64,000 nt of DNA, taken from NCBI GenBank assembly GCA_036704825.1, contig JAUBSN010000023.1, forward strand, positions 27,366 through 91,365. Direction: 5' to 3'. The translations under genes were made by a program, and so were the position numbers. The notes under the pieces are model-generated. The model did no database searches. It worked only from the letters and a program-made list of their open reading frames with translations, and had not been told where the DNA came from. Origin of the DNA: Microcoleus sp036704825 (GTDB lineage Bacteria > Cyanobacteriota > Cyanobacteriia > Cyanobacteriales > Microcoleaceae). This document shows, one piece after another, positions 8,221 to 16,197 of this stretch. The first letter of the stretch is position 1, and each line of letters begins with the position of its first letter.

Positions 8221-8877
8221 TTAAAGCGAAGCTTCCAAAGTCGCACCTGCAACCCGATGATCTGGATCTTTTGCCAAATAGCTCACAGCAGCGCGAGCTT
8301 GAGGATTGTCAAATTTGCTCAGCGCCCGCGCAACTCGCAGCCGAGTTCCCCAGTAATCCGCGCTTACCAAAGGTAACAATTGCTGCAAAGCCTCTTCTTG
8401 CTTCTGGGTATTTGCCAGCAGACCAAATCCGTCAATTGCTGCTTCCTGAACAGAAAAATCTTCGCCGCCGAGAGCGATCGCACAAATTTCAAATACTGCA
8501 TCAGGACACTGCATTTCATACAGAGGAGCCATAATGCTGCGGCGGACGAGCCAATTGTCATCGCGGCGAAAAGCTTCGACTAAATGAGAAATTGCCTCGG
8601 TTCCGAACCTTGACAAAGAGTTAGCGGCTTCGGCGCGCACGTTCGGATCGCGATCGAACTGCATCATTTTTAACAGTGCCGCAAAAGCTTCCGCACTTTG
8701 AGTCTGCCGCAATCCCATCGCCACACACGATCGCACGATAAACTCCCGATCGTCCACTTTGCTCAGCAACATCGGCAGCGCCACCGCAGAATCGCACTTT
8801 CTCAAAGCCGTTACCCCCCGCAGCCTCTCTTGAGAATCCGAACTTTCCAGCGCTGCTTGGATTTCGCTAATTTTCAT
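8221..8877 (-). CDS. HEAT-repeat protein
   Basis: 218 residues made almost wholly of HEAT/PBS-lyase-type helical repeats of about 31 residues, for example VDDREFIVRSCVAMGLRQTQ and DRDPNVRAEAANSLSRFG, then LVRRSIMAPLYEMQ and WGTRLRVARALSKFDN. Proteins of this size and pattern in cyanobacteria include phycobilin lyase/chaperone relatives (CpcE/F, CpeZ, NblB types) and unassigned HEAT proteins. It lies about 220 bp upstream, on the same strand, of a decayed bilin reductase, which hints at a past phycobiliprotein context. No catalytic residues are recognisable, so the function is open. Confidence 0.85.
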   Translation of the reverse strand: MKISEIQAALESSDSQERLRGVTALRKCDSAVALPMLLSKVDDREFIVRSCVAMGLRQTQSAEAFAALLKMMQFDRDPNVRAEAANSLSRFGTEAISHLVEAFRRDDNWLVRRSIMAPLYEMQCPDAVFEICAIALGGEDFSVQEAAIDGFGLLANTQKQEEALQQLLPLVSADYWGTRLRVARALSKFDNPQARAAVSYLAKDPDHRVAGATLEASL

Positions 8878-9026
8878 AAGCCAATTATATATTTTTGTTA
8901 CGTTTCTTTACAATTTTAGCAATTATTCCCGGATTTGGGGCAGATTCAAAAAAAAATACTGCTGAATAAAAAATTTTGTGGGTATTTAAGCGAACTTTTG
9001 TATTAGTAATGAAGGCAATCAATACC

Positions 9027-9956
9027 CTATTTATTTGAGTATGCCGAGCCATCATTATTATCGCGCGCATAAAATCCTAAATGATTGGAAATCGGACGTT
9101 CCTGCATGGGAATTTTATTCTGAATCGGAGCATTCAACAGTTTCGCTCCTGACGGCGATGCTACTGCAAAAGTTACCGACCCGCCACCATCTAAATTTAG
9201 CACGGTCTCGGCTCCCAACTGCATCGAAATATCAGTTATTTCGCTCAATTTCAGCCCTTCACTGTAAAGCCTCTGCTTGCCGTCTGCCAGAATTAACCAC
9301 AACTTGTCGCCTGTTTTGTCGGTTGCCGCGACTGCACGGGGATAGGGTATATCCTGTTTGCGTTCTTCCTGACTTTGTGCTACGGGTTGACCATTTTTCA
9401 CCAGCAAAGTATCTCCGGCAACTGCATGGGCTGTTCCCGCAGGACAAGTGCCGTTTTCGATTATTTGAGCGCGGTTTTTGGCATCAAAACAAAGGGCGGG
9501 AAAGCCTGGATCTGGTTGAGAATAAGCTTGGCCTTTGGCAATGGCGTGTCCGACATTATTTACTCGATCGCCCCTGCGGGGGTAGTAATCCCAAGGTGCT
9601 TCCTCGATGCAGGGATAAAAAAAATTGCCGTTAACTGCTAATTGCAATTTAAATTCTTTCAGGAATTCAGTAGCGGTGCGGGCATGGGTTTCTGTTAAAT
9701 CGGCGGTTGGGTTTCCGGGAGTGACGAAAATTCCTATTCCCGGCGCTTTTAGGTCGATGCTAAGAATGTGAATTAGGGTGGGACGCGGATTAGTCCGAAA
9801 TTCCCGGCGGTAGGCTATTCCTTGAAAGAGCGATCGGGCTTCGCTTGTTTGTTCGGGGCGCAAAAAGTAGGGAATGTTGTAGATTAGTATTGGTGCGAGC
9901 AATATTCCGAAACCGAGAATATGCCAAATTTGTTTGAGTGTGGGTCGATAAATCAT
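9027..9956 (-). CDS. NAGPA-type phosphodiester glycosidase family protein
   Basis: 309 residues with one N-terminal membrane helix (about 12-28) and an exported domain. Conserved parts of the phosphodiester glycosidase (NAGPA, formerly DUF2233) fold are visible: LAVNGNFFYPCIEEAPWDY and NVGHAIAKGQ, then YPRAVAATDKTGDKLWLIL and GAETVLNLDGGGSVTFA. The family hydrolyses GlcNAc-1-phosphodiesters in animals and has sugar-phosphate or cell-wall roles in bacteria. Its substrate here is unknown. It is divergent from the pentapeptide gene at 10028, with only 71 bp between starts. Confidence 0.85.
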   Translation of the reverse strand: MIYRPTLKQIWHILGFGILLAPILIYNIPYFLRPEQTSEARSLFQGIAYRREFRTNPRPTLIHILSIDLKAPGIGIFVTPGNPTADLTETHARTATEFLKEFKLQLAVNGNFFYPCIEEAPWDYYPRRGDRVNNVGHAIAKGQAYSQPDPGFPALCFDAKNRAQIIENGTCPAGTAHAVAGDTLLVKNGQPVAQSQEERKQDIPYPRAVAATDKTGDKLWLILADGKQRLYSEGLKLSEITDISMQLGAETVLNLDGGGSVTFAVASPSGAKLLNAPIQNKIPMQERPISNHLGFYARDNNDGSAYSNK

Positions 9957-10027
9957 ACCATTTTAGATTTGAGATGGGGGACGGGAACACTGACAGATTG
10001 ATATATTTTCCCGCATCCTGTACTAAT

Positions 10028-10837
10028 ATGAAGTATTCGGATTCCAATAATTTTAGCAATCAAATTTTACGAAATCGATCGTTCCAAGGACAAGTTCTTA
10101 ACGGTGCTGATTTCAGCGGTGCGGATGTTCGAGGCTGCAATTTTAGAAATGCTCAGTTAGCGGGTGCGAATTTTATCGGTGCGAAAATCGGGCTTTCTCG
10201 GCGACAGATAGCTGTTTTGAGTGCTGGGGCGATCGCGATTTGTTTGGTTGTGGGCGATGTTCTGACTCGGCTAATTTTGGGAGCTCAAGGACAAGTACCG
10301 GACTCTCGCAGTTGGCCTTTTGTTCTGTTGCTGTACGGGGTTTTGAGCGCTGCTGGTTTCGCTTCGGCGATCGCCAGCAAACAGCCAAAAACCTCAAAAG
10401 CAGGTAGATTGGCACGAACAATTTCTGCTATTCTATCAGGAGCTTTGTTGGGTTTTTTCTATGCTGGCACTGCAACTAATAATAATTCCCAGGCTGCTAT
10501 TGCTGGAATGGCGATCGGCGGGCTGTTAATGTTTTTTGTGAGTTCCCGGATTCGCAGCCAATTTGCACGGGTGGCGATCGCATCGGCTGGAAGTGTGGCG
10601 ACTTACGCAGCGGCTTTTTTGTTCAGTGCAACGGCGAGTGCTTTTCTGAGCACTCACAAACTGTTTTGGGCTATGGGTTTCGGTTTGCTGTCGCTGCTGT
10701 ATCTTGGGTTTGCGTTGGTGTCTTTCTCGGCTATTATTCGAGAGATTGGAAATGCTGAGGGTACTTCGTTCAGAGGGGCAAATCTCGCTGATGCTAAGTT
10801 CGATATAAATTACCTCAATCTAAAATCTAAAATTTAA
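10028..10837 (+). CDS. Pentapeptide-repeat membrane protein, probably 3'-truncated
   Basis: 269 residues from ATG at 10028; the open frame extends upstream, but the codons before this ATG look non-coding. Residues ~14-55 are pentapeptides of the A(D/N)FxG type (GADFSGADVRGCNFRNAQLA). Then come several hydrophobic helices (about 58-80, 95-112, 130-150, 155-175, 180-235), and a second pentapeptide start, GTSFRGANLADAKF, near the end. The final residues LNLKSKI and the stop codon are encoded by a (TCTAAAA) repeat. The second pentapeptide block therefore seems cut short by repeat insertion or recombination. Function unknown; a membrane-anchored scaffold is a guess. Confidence 0.75.
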   Translation: MKYSDSNNFSNQILRNRSFQGQVLNGADFSGADVRGCNFRNAQLAGANFIGAKIGLSRRQIAVLSAGAIAICLVVGDVLTRLILGAQGQVPDSRSWPFVLLLYGVLSAAGFASAIASKQPKTSKAGRLARTISAILSGALLGFFYAGTATNNNSQAAIAGMAIGGLLMFFVSSRIRSQFARVAIASAGSVATYAAAFLFSATASAFLSTHKLFWAMGFGLLSLLYLGFALVSFSAIIREIGNAEGTSFRGANLADAKFDINYLNLKSKI

Positions 10838-10849
10838 AATCTCAAATTC

Positions 10850-11200
10850 CCGGACTGATATTCAAACAGCAATTGATCCAGCAGAAAGCGACGCTTGGCT
10901 GCAAACGGTGAGGGAGTAAATGGCCCTGGCAACTTTCAATCTCAACGGCAGCGAACTGCTCAAAAAGATGATCGAATGTATGGGAGATTCGCAGGGAATG
11001 GTGAGGCTGAGTTTAGCCGAAACTCTCGGCTCAATTGGCAAACCTGCAACTTTTTTTTGCTGGAAGCTCTAGCACATCACCGCAACCCTGTCGTGGGTAG
11101 AACCTTTGCTAAAACGCTGACTCTGATTTGCGAGGATCTCGCCCGAACCACGCTGCTAGAAGCTTTTTTACACGATGAGGAGCGAGTCGGGGGAGGAAGA
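10850..11200 (+). pseudogene. HEAT-repeat protein remnant
   Basis: One frame reads RTDIQTAIDPAESDAWLQTV, a TAA stop, then ATFNLNGSELLKKMIECMGD and GMVRLSLAETLGSIGKPAT. A shift at the T-run near 11049-11057 leads to FLLEALAHHRNPVVGRTFAK and LLEAFLHDEE. These are HEAT-repeat residues in sensible order broken by one stop and one frameshift, with no proper C-terminus. The 156-codon open frame at 10895-11365 covers only the second part and is not a real gene. It follows the truncated pentapeptide gene directly, so the whole stretch may be one ruined locus. Confidence 0.7.
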
Positions 11201-11272
11201 GTGGGATTAAAGACAAAGCCTGCAGTTTCCAACCGCGCCTACACAGACAAAACCCACTTGGAGGGCGTTAAA

Positions 11273-11521
11273 GAATTTTTACTCGATCGGGTCTTGACAT
11301 CTTCCTCTCAAAATGAGAGAATAAGCAAAACTTCGCTAAAGAATTTTTACTCGATCGGCTCTTGACATTATCCTCTCATTTTGGGCGTTGCTGATTGTGG
11401 CGTATGAATCAACTTTTCGCTTGATGTTACAAAAGTCACCATACTTGGCTTATAGCAGTTGGGAAATATTGAATTCATACCTGTATTCAGCAACGCCTCA
11501 TTTTGAAAGGATAAGCAAAAC
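11273..11521 (+). promoter_or_regulatory. Duplicated promoter/operator-like block upstream of higBA, second copy split by a MITE
   Basis: A block of about 66 bp (AGAATTTTTACTCGATCGG, TCTTGACAT, CCTCTCA..., ATAAGCAAAACTTCGC) occurs twice. Each copy has TTGACA (11294-11299; 11362-11367), which resembles a -35 box. The first copy has a perfect palindrome CTCTCA-AAA-TGAGAG (11305-11319), which resembles an operator. The second copy is interrupted by the element at 11384-11497. A HigBA toxin-antitoxin pair follows, so autoregulation through these palindromes is a reasonable inference. Confidence 0.5.
11384..11497. mobile_element. 114-bp MITE with 8-bp target duplication
   Basis: Imperfect terminal inverted repeats of about 25 bp begin GGCGTTGCTGA and end TCAGCAACGCC. 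Both ends also share GTATGAAT/ATTCATAC further in. The element is flanked by TCATTTTG on both sides (11376-11383 and 11498-11505), a clear 8-bp target duplication. It has no coding capacity and must have been moved by a transposase encoded elsewhere. Confidence 0.88.
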
Positions 11522-11582
11522 TTCGCAGCAAAATTACCCAGGCAACCTATGCAAAACCCACAAATATCAAAACGAAAAACCC

Positions 11583-11882
11583 ATGCACTTAATTTCGCTC
11601 CGGAACCTCCGTAAAGATGCTGCCCAGTATCCCGATGTCAAAAATAAAATTGATAGCTGGAACGCAACTGTAAAGCAAGCAGAATGGCAGAATTTGGAGG
11701 ATGTTCGCAAGATTTACCGGGATGCCGAAGCAGTAGGAAACTTCACAGTCTTTAATATCAAAGGCAACGAATATCGCCTGATTGTCGGCATCAACTACGA
11801 GGAGCAAACTATTTTTTACAAATATTTCCTAACCCACGCTGAATACGACAAAGACAAATGGAAAAATGATCCTTACTTTTGA
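11583..11882 (+). CDS. higB: HigB-family toxin (type II, mRNA interferase)
   Basis: 99 residues from ATG at 11583; the frame is open further upstream into the MITE, but those codons are not toxin-like. The pattern MHLISLRNLRKDAAQYPDVK, then VFNIKGNEYRLIVGINYEEQ and IFYKYFLTHAEYDKDKW, matches the HigB_toxin branch of the RelE/ParE fold. Such toxins cut mRNA, usually on the ribosome. It overlaps the antitoxin gene by 17 nt, with toxin first, the usual HigBA order. Confidence 0.88.
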   Translation: MHLISLRNLRKDAAQYPDVKNKIDSWNATVKQAEWQNLEDVRKIYRDAEAVGNFTVFNIKGNEYRLIVGINYEEQTIFYKYFLTHAEYDKDKWKNDPYF

Positions 11883-12264
11883 TGGAGCCACTTATAGCAA
11901 TTTGCTTGCAGAAATCGCTCCTAGGGCGATCGAAACCGAAGAGGAATACGATCGCCTCCTGGCAGTGGCAGAACGGCTAACGTTCGCTAAAAACCTCACT
12001 CCAGAGGAGAAAGTTTTATACAAGTTGTTAGTCACGCTGATTGAAGTTTACGAGAGAGAAAATTATCCGATGGACAAATCGGAGCCTCATGAGATTTTGC
12101 AACACATCATGGAATCCAGCGGCACCCGTCAAGCGGACTTGGTAGGTATCATCGGATCGAGCGGTGTGGTGTCTGAGGTTGTGAATGGGAAAAGAGCGAT
12201 TAGCAAGGCACAAGCTAAGGCACTAGGCGATTATTTTAAAATCTCACCTAGCTTGTTTATTTAA
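11866..12264 (+). CDS. higA: HigA-family antitoxin, HTH
   Basis: 132 residues. The N-terminal half (about 1-70) is helical and probably neutralises the toxin. The C-terminal half is a helix-turn-helix domain (GTRQADLVGIIGSSGVVSEV then NGKRAISKAQAKALGDYF) of the XRE/HigA kind, ending KISPSLFI. Start ATG lies inside the end of higB. It would bind the toxin and repress the shared promoter. Confidence 0.88.
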   Translation: MILTFDGATYSNLLAEIAPRAIETEEEYDRLLAVAERLTFAKNLTPEEKVLYKLLVTLIEVYERENYPMDKSEPHEILQHIMESSGTRQADLVGIIGSSGVVSEVVNGKRAISKAQAKALGDYFKISPSLFI

Positions 12265-12339
12265 TTGGGGAATAGGGCATTGGGAATAGGGCATTGGTTA
12301 TTTGTGATTAGAAAAACTACTAACCAGTAACCGCTAACT

Positions 12340-12555
12340 ATAGCAATCATTGCAGGAGTCGTAAATTTTTTACCCCACCCCAACCCTCCCCGCGAGTTCG
12401 GGGAGGGAGTAAGAGATTTACAAATGATGCGAGGATTGCTATTGGCATTATATAGCTATCCTTGCAGGAGCCGTAAATTTTTTACCCCACCCCAACCCTC
12501 CCCGCGAGTTCGGGGAGGGAGTAAGAGATTTACAAATGATGCGAGGATTGCTATA
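12340..12555. repeat. Two tandem copies of a ~103-bp palindromic element
   Basis: Copies at about 12340-12442 and 12452-12555. Each runs from TAGCAAT(C)/TAGCTATC through GCAGGAG(T/C)CGTAAATTTTTT and a central hairpin (CCCTCCCCG-CGAGTT-CGGGGAGGG) to GATGCGAGGATTGCTAT. The outer ends are inverted (ATAGCAATC/GATTGCTAT), as in a non-coding MITE or REP element. The copies are almost identical, so duplication is recent. Confidence 0.8.
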
Positions 12556-12610
12556 TCTGGGCGTTTATTCTCGGGGCGATCGCCCGTAATTTACACTCAA
12601 AAATATAAAA

Positions 12611-12653
12611 GCGAGATCCCTTGGTTTTTCTAAAAGAATTCAAGGGATCTCGC
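12611..12653. terminator. Hairpin next to tRNA-Ser, likely terminator
   Basis: GCGAGATCCCTTG (12611-12623) and CAAGGGATCTCGC (12641-12653) form a perfect 13-bp stem with a 17-nt loop. It lies downstream of the minus-strand tRNA-Ser. There is no good T-run on the plus strand; on the minus strand a short run of T follows (TTTTATATTT). It may serve the tRNA. Confidence 0.6.
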
Positions 12654-12727
12654 TCTAATCAAACTATTTATCTCATCTCAGAGATTTTTGTTGCAAGCTG
12701 TTTTTTTTGCCTAAACAGCTTGTTTAA

Positions 12728-12812
12728 CGGAGAGGGAGGGATTCGAACCCTCGTTAAGTTGCCCTAAACACACTTTCCAGGCGTGCGCCTTCAACCGCTC
12801 GGCCACCTCTCC
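12728..12812 (-). tRNA. trnS: tRNA-Ser (GGA anticodon)
   Basis: 85-nt class II tRNA read on the minus strand. Acceptor GGAGAGG pairs with CCTCTCC, with discriminator G. The D-arm is TGGCCGAGCGG, the anticodon loop CTGGAAA carries GGA, there is a long variable arm, and the T-arm contains GGTTCGAATCC. The variable arm and GGA anticodon make it tRNA-Ser. Confidence 0.95.
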
Positions 12813-13019
12813 AGGGCTAAATTCATTCATTTAGCCACAGCTAAACTATCTTAGCAGAACAAATCTGATTTGGGAAGGGGTAACGGCATAAATTTGCTGT
12901 TTAATATGGGTAGGGTCTGAAACGGGCAGGCTTGGGTTCTCCCCTCTGGACCGCAAACCCATTCATTTCAAGGATCTGGCCCCGCCAACCCCAATCTAAA
13001 ATCTAAAATCTAAAATTCC

Positions 13020-13388
13020 ATGACAAACTCTTACACAATTAAAATTCATAACAGACAGACAGGCGATCGCCACACCGTGCGAGTACCCGAAGACCGCTAC
13101 ATCCTCCAAAGCGCCGAAAATCAAGGAGTAGAATTGCCCTTTTCCTGCCGCAACGGCGCTTGTACCGCCTGTGCGGTGCGCGTCAAGTCGGGGGAACTGC
13201 ACCAGCCAGAAGCAATGGGGCTTTCTGTGGAACTGCAAAAAGAAGGTTATGCCCTGCTGTGCGTCAGCTATCCCCGTTCCCACATCGAGGTAGAGACGCA
13301 AGACGAAGACGAAGTGTACGAACTGCAATTCGGCCGTTACTTCGGCAAAGGTAAAGTTAAAGCCGGTTTGCCGTTGGATGAAGAGTGA
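13020..13388 (+). CDS. Plant-type [2Fe-2S] ferredoxin
   Basis: 122 residues. Cluster ligands lie in PFSCRNGACTACAVRV (Cx4Cx2C) and a fourth cysteine in ALLCVSYPRS, the chloroplast-type ferredoxin fold that carries electrons from photosystem I. It is about 25 residues longer than PetF, with a C-terminal extension after the EVETQDEDEVYELQFG segment. That makes it one of the accessory ferredoxins rather than the main photosynthetic one. ATG at 13020 follows a (TCTAAAA)n repeat. Confidence 0.93.
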   Translation: MTNSYTIKIHNRQTGDRHTVRVPEDRYILQSAENQGVELPFSCRNGACTACAVRVKSGELHQPEAMGLSVELQKEGYALLCVSYPRSHIEVETQDEDEVYELQFGRYFGKGKVKAGLPLDEE

Positions 13389-13422
13389 GGCAATTTGATA
13401 AATTATCAACTACCAATTATCC

Positions 13423-13938
13423 ATGCTTTATCGATTATTGGCGATCGCCCTTTGTCTGTTGCTAGCTAGCTGCCAAAAACCAGAAAATCCCCAAGGTACG
13501 ATCGCCAAAGTAGAAAGGGCTATCAGCGGCCAAACCATCGAAGTTATCAGTACAGCCAACAAAATAGCCTTATTAGAACAAATCAGGCTGATTGGTATTG
13601 ATGCGCCGGATTTAAAACAGCAGCCTTGGGGAGAAGCAGCCAAACAAAGACTAGAACAGCTAATTGGGGGAAAACAGGTACTGTTAGAATCAGACATCGA
13701 ACAGAAAGACCAGTTCGATCGCAAACTAGCCTACTTGTGGCAAGATAAAAATTTGCTCAACGAACAGCTAGTCAAAGAAGGTTATGCCCTGGCCTCAGTG
13801 CGATCGCCCAACACCAAATACCAGCAGCGACTCGCGAACGCTCAAGAATGGGCGAGACTCATGGGTAAAGGCCTGTGGAATCCAGAACGAGCTCTGCGCC
13901 AAACTCCCGCAGAATTTCGCCAGCAAAATCAGAAATAG
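13423..13938 (+). CDS. Thermonuclease-family lipoprotein
   Basis: 171 residues. A short lipoprotein signal ends in the lipobox LLASC (Cys ~17). The rest is a staphylococcal-nuclease (SNase/OB) domain: RLIGIDAPD with the metal aspartate, GEAAKQRL with the catalytic glutamate, DRKLAYLW with the catalytic arginine, then YALASVRSPNTKY and GKGLWN at the end. It is predicted to be a calcium-dependent secreted or membrane-anchored nuclease, perhaps for scavenging nucleic acid. The gene starts 34 nt after the ferredoxin gene. Confidence 0.88.
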   Translation: MLYRLLAIALCLLLASCQKPENPQGTIAKVERAISGQTIEVISTANKIALLEQIRLIGIDAPDLKQQPWGEAAKQRLEQLIGGKQVLLESDIEQKDQFDRKLAYLWQDKNLLNEQLVKEGYALASVRSPNTKYQQRLANAQEWARLMGKGLWNPERALRQTPAEFRQQNQK

Positions 13939-14118
13939 TCAGTAGTCATTAGTTAGTAGTCATTAGTCAGTAGTCATTAGTCAATGACTAAAAACTCCTC
14001 AGTTATAACTAACAACTAATGAGCAATGATTTCATTCTTCCCTCTTCCCTATTCCTTCGTGTCCTTCGCGTCTTCGCGGTTCCTCCTTCCTCCTTCCTTC
14101 TGCTATAACAACTAACAA

Positions 14119-14934
14119 ATGACTGACAATCAACTGCAAAACTTCTTAGAAGTAGCCACCGAAGCAGCCCTAGCCGCCGGTTCCGTCCTGAAATCTTTCT
14201 GCGGAAAATTAGAAAAAATTCAAGAAAAAGGCCGATCGGGCGATTTAGTCACAGAAGCCGACAAAGCCTCAGAAGCCGTCATCTTAGAAATTCTCGGCCG
14301 CCACGTACCCGACCACGGCATCCTTGCCGAAGAATCCGGCAAATTAGGGGATGCAACTAGCAAATACCTGTGGGCGATCGACCCTTTGGACGGCACAACC
14401 AATTATGCTCACCAATATCCTTTTTGGGCCGTGTCGATCGGACTTTTAATCGACGGCATACCACAAATAGGAGTAATTTTTGACCCTTTTCATAACGAAT
14501 TGTTTCGGGCAGGCAAAGGATTGGGAGCAACCTGCAACCGTTCGCCCATCCAAGTTTCCCAAATCTCAGAATTGAGAAGCAGCTTGCTGGTCACTGGCTT
14601 TGCATACGATCGGCGCGAAACAGCAGACAATAACTATGCCGAATTCTGTCACCTCACCCACCTCACCCAAGGCGTGCGGCGCAGCGGTTCGGCATCCCTA
14701 GACCTCGCACACCTGGCGATGGGGCGATCGGACGGATACTGGGAACGGGGACTCTCCCCTTGGGACGTAGCAGCCGGTGTACTCATCGTCTCCGAAGCCG
14801 GAGGTCAAATTACAGCTTATGACGGCAGTGCCTTTGAGATGAACTCGGGTCGGATTTTGGCCACAAACGGCAAAATACACGCCGAACTCAGCGGCGCACT
14901 GCTAGCCGTTCCTCCCTTATCTTCCTGGCAGTAG
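14119..14934 (+). CDS. Inositol monophosphatase family protein
   Basis: 271 residues with the family's metal-site motifs in order: ILAEESG near residue 72, WAIDPLDGTTNYAH (DPLDGT) near 88, and SPWDVAAGVLIVSEAGG near 213. Such enzymes dephosphorylate inositol-1-phosphate; cyanobacterial relatives can also act on histidinol-phosphate or fructose-bisphosphate. The substrate cannot be set from sequence alone. The upstream gap (13939-14118) holds (GTCATTA)n repeats. Confidence 0.9.
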   Translation: MTDNQLQNFLEVATEAALAAGSVLKSFCGKLEKIQEKGRSGDLVTEADKASEAVILEILGRHVPDHGILAEESGKLGDATSKYLWAIDPLDGTTNYAHQYPFWAVSIGLLIDGIPQIGVIFDPFHNELFRAGKGLGATCNRSPIQVSQISELRSSLLVTGFAYDRRETADNNYAEFCHLTHLTQGVRRSGSASLDLAHLAMGRSDGYWERGLSPWDVAAGVLIVSEAGGQITAYDGSAFEMNSGRILATNGKIHAELSGALLAVPPLSSWQ

Positions 14935-15035
14935 CGCCCCGCAGCCAAGGATCGGGGGTAGTACGGGGGTCACAACCCCTTGACTCAAGCTACATTAAAG
15001 AATAGTGAAAAGCCAGGAAAGGAAGAGTAAAAGTT

Positions 15036-15947
15036 ATGTCTTTTGAAATGACAAAAGGGCTGTTCAAGTATGACTTTACAGATCAGCACGCAATTTTGGG
15101 AATTCCCTTAGACGCCGAGTTTAACGACATCCGCAAGCGCTACATGAAAATCGCCCGGCGGTTGCATTCGGATACTTGCTCTTTTGAAAGCCAAGCAGAT
15201 AAAGATTGGGCCAACCAATTTTTGTCAAAAGTAGTCAATCCGGCTTACAACAAATTCTCTAAGGAAAGCGATCGCAAAGAATACAGCCTGCTATTAGCAG
15301 CCATCGCCAAGCGCGTCGTTAAAGAACAGGCGAAAATGCAAATTGAAAGCGAAGCAGCCAAACAGTTAGCTACCGCTAAAAATTGGGAAGAAGCTTACAA
15401 AACAGCAGTTAGCAAACTCGCTCTCAAGCAGTACGAATCGGTTAAGGAAACGCAAGAGGCGATCGATCGAATTAGCGAACTAAATATGGTTTACCTCCTG
15501 CGAAAAGAGCGGCAAGGCATTGCAACCCCGCCACCACCGACCCCAATTCCCACTCCAACCCCGCCACCACCAACCCCAACCCCAACTCCAACCCCAACTC
15601 CACCTAAAGTCGAACCCCCAAACACGCTGGCCGACCCCTATTGCCGCCGAGCTCAAGGATTTATGGACAGCAAAAATTACGCTAAAGCAAGTTTGGAGTT
15701 GAGGGAAGCCCTGAAGCGCGCTCCGAAACACAGCAAGGCTCACGCTATGTTAGCAATGTGTTACCTGGAACAAAATCAAGCCACAATGGCAAAAATTGAG
15801 ATGAACAAAGCTTTGGCATCAAATCCTGAAGAACCGACGGCTTTGGAGGTTAAGAAAAAGCTGGAACAAGTTTCCACAAAAGCCAAAAAAGGTGACGATA
15901 AACCGGGATTTTTTGCAAGTTTGTTTGGCGGGAAGAAGAAGAAGTGA
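15036..15947 (+). CDS. Degenerate J-domain protein with Pro/Thr linker and TPR
   Basis: 303 residues. Residues ~12-85 resemble a J domain (DQHAILGIPLDAEFNDIRKR, ARRLHSDTCS), but the HPD tripeptide essential for stimulating Hsp70 is HSD. A helical segment (90-155) follows, then a linker of proline and threonine repeats (about 165-190), and one or two TPR units (AQGFMDSKNYAKASLELREA; AHAMLAMCYLEQNQATMAK). The C-terminus is lysine-rich (GGKKKK). No signal peptide. It may act as an adaptor rather than a working DnaK cochaperone. ATG at 15036; a second ATG at 15051 is possible. Confidence 0.82.
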   Translation: MSFEMTKGLFKYDFTDQHAILGIPLDAEFNDIRKRYMKIARRLHSDTCSFESQADKDWANQFLSKVVNPAYNKFSKESDRKEYSLLLAAIAKRVVKEQAKMQIESEAAKQLATAKNWEEAYKTAVSKLALKQYESVKETQEAIDRISELNMVYLLRKERQGIATPPPPTPIPTPTPPPPTPTPTPTPTPPKVEPPNTLADPYCRRAQGFMDSKNYAKASLELREALKRAPKHSKAHAMLAMCYLEQNQATMAKIEMNKALASNPEEPTALEVKKKLEQVSTKAKKGDDKPGFFASLFGGKKKK

Positions 15948-16197
15948 AAAGTTGTCAGTTGTCAGTTGTCAGTTGTCAGCTTGCCCTGAGCGAAAGTCGA
16001 AGGGTTGTCAGTTTTGAATCGTTGAAAAAATAATACGGCGGTTTCAATCGCCCGGTCTTCCGATCCCAAGCGTATTGTTGATATCTTAATTTGTTAAAGT
16101 CGAATGTTAAGCTTGCCTGGTTCGACTTTAACAACGTCCTCTCAAGCTAAGCTGCTAAGCGGAATCAAAAATTTCAAGTCTAAAATCTAAAATTGAT

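Noticed and set aside
10895..11365. 156-codon open frame downstream of the pentapeptide gene
   Set aside because: Only its middle part reads like a protein (HEAT repeat), and the real frame before it is a different one; it is a pseudogene frame plus repeat sequence.
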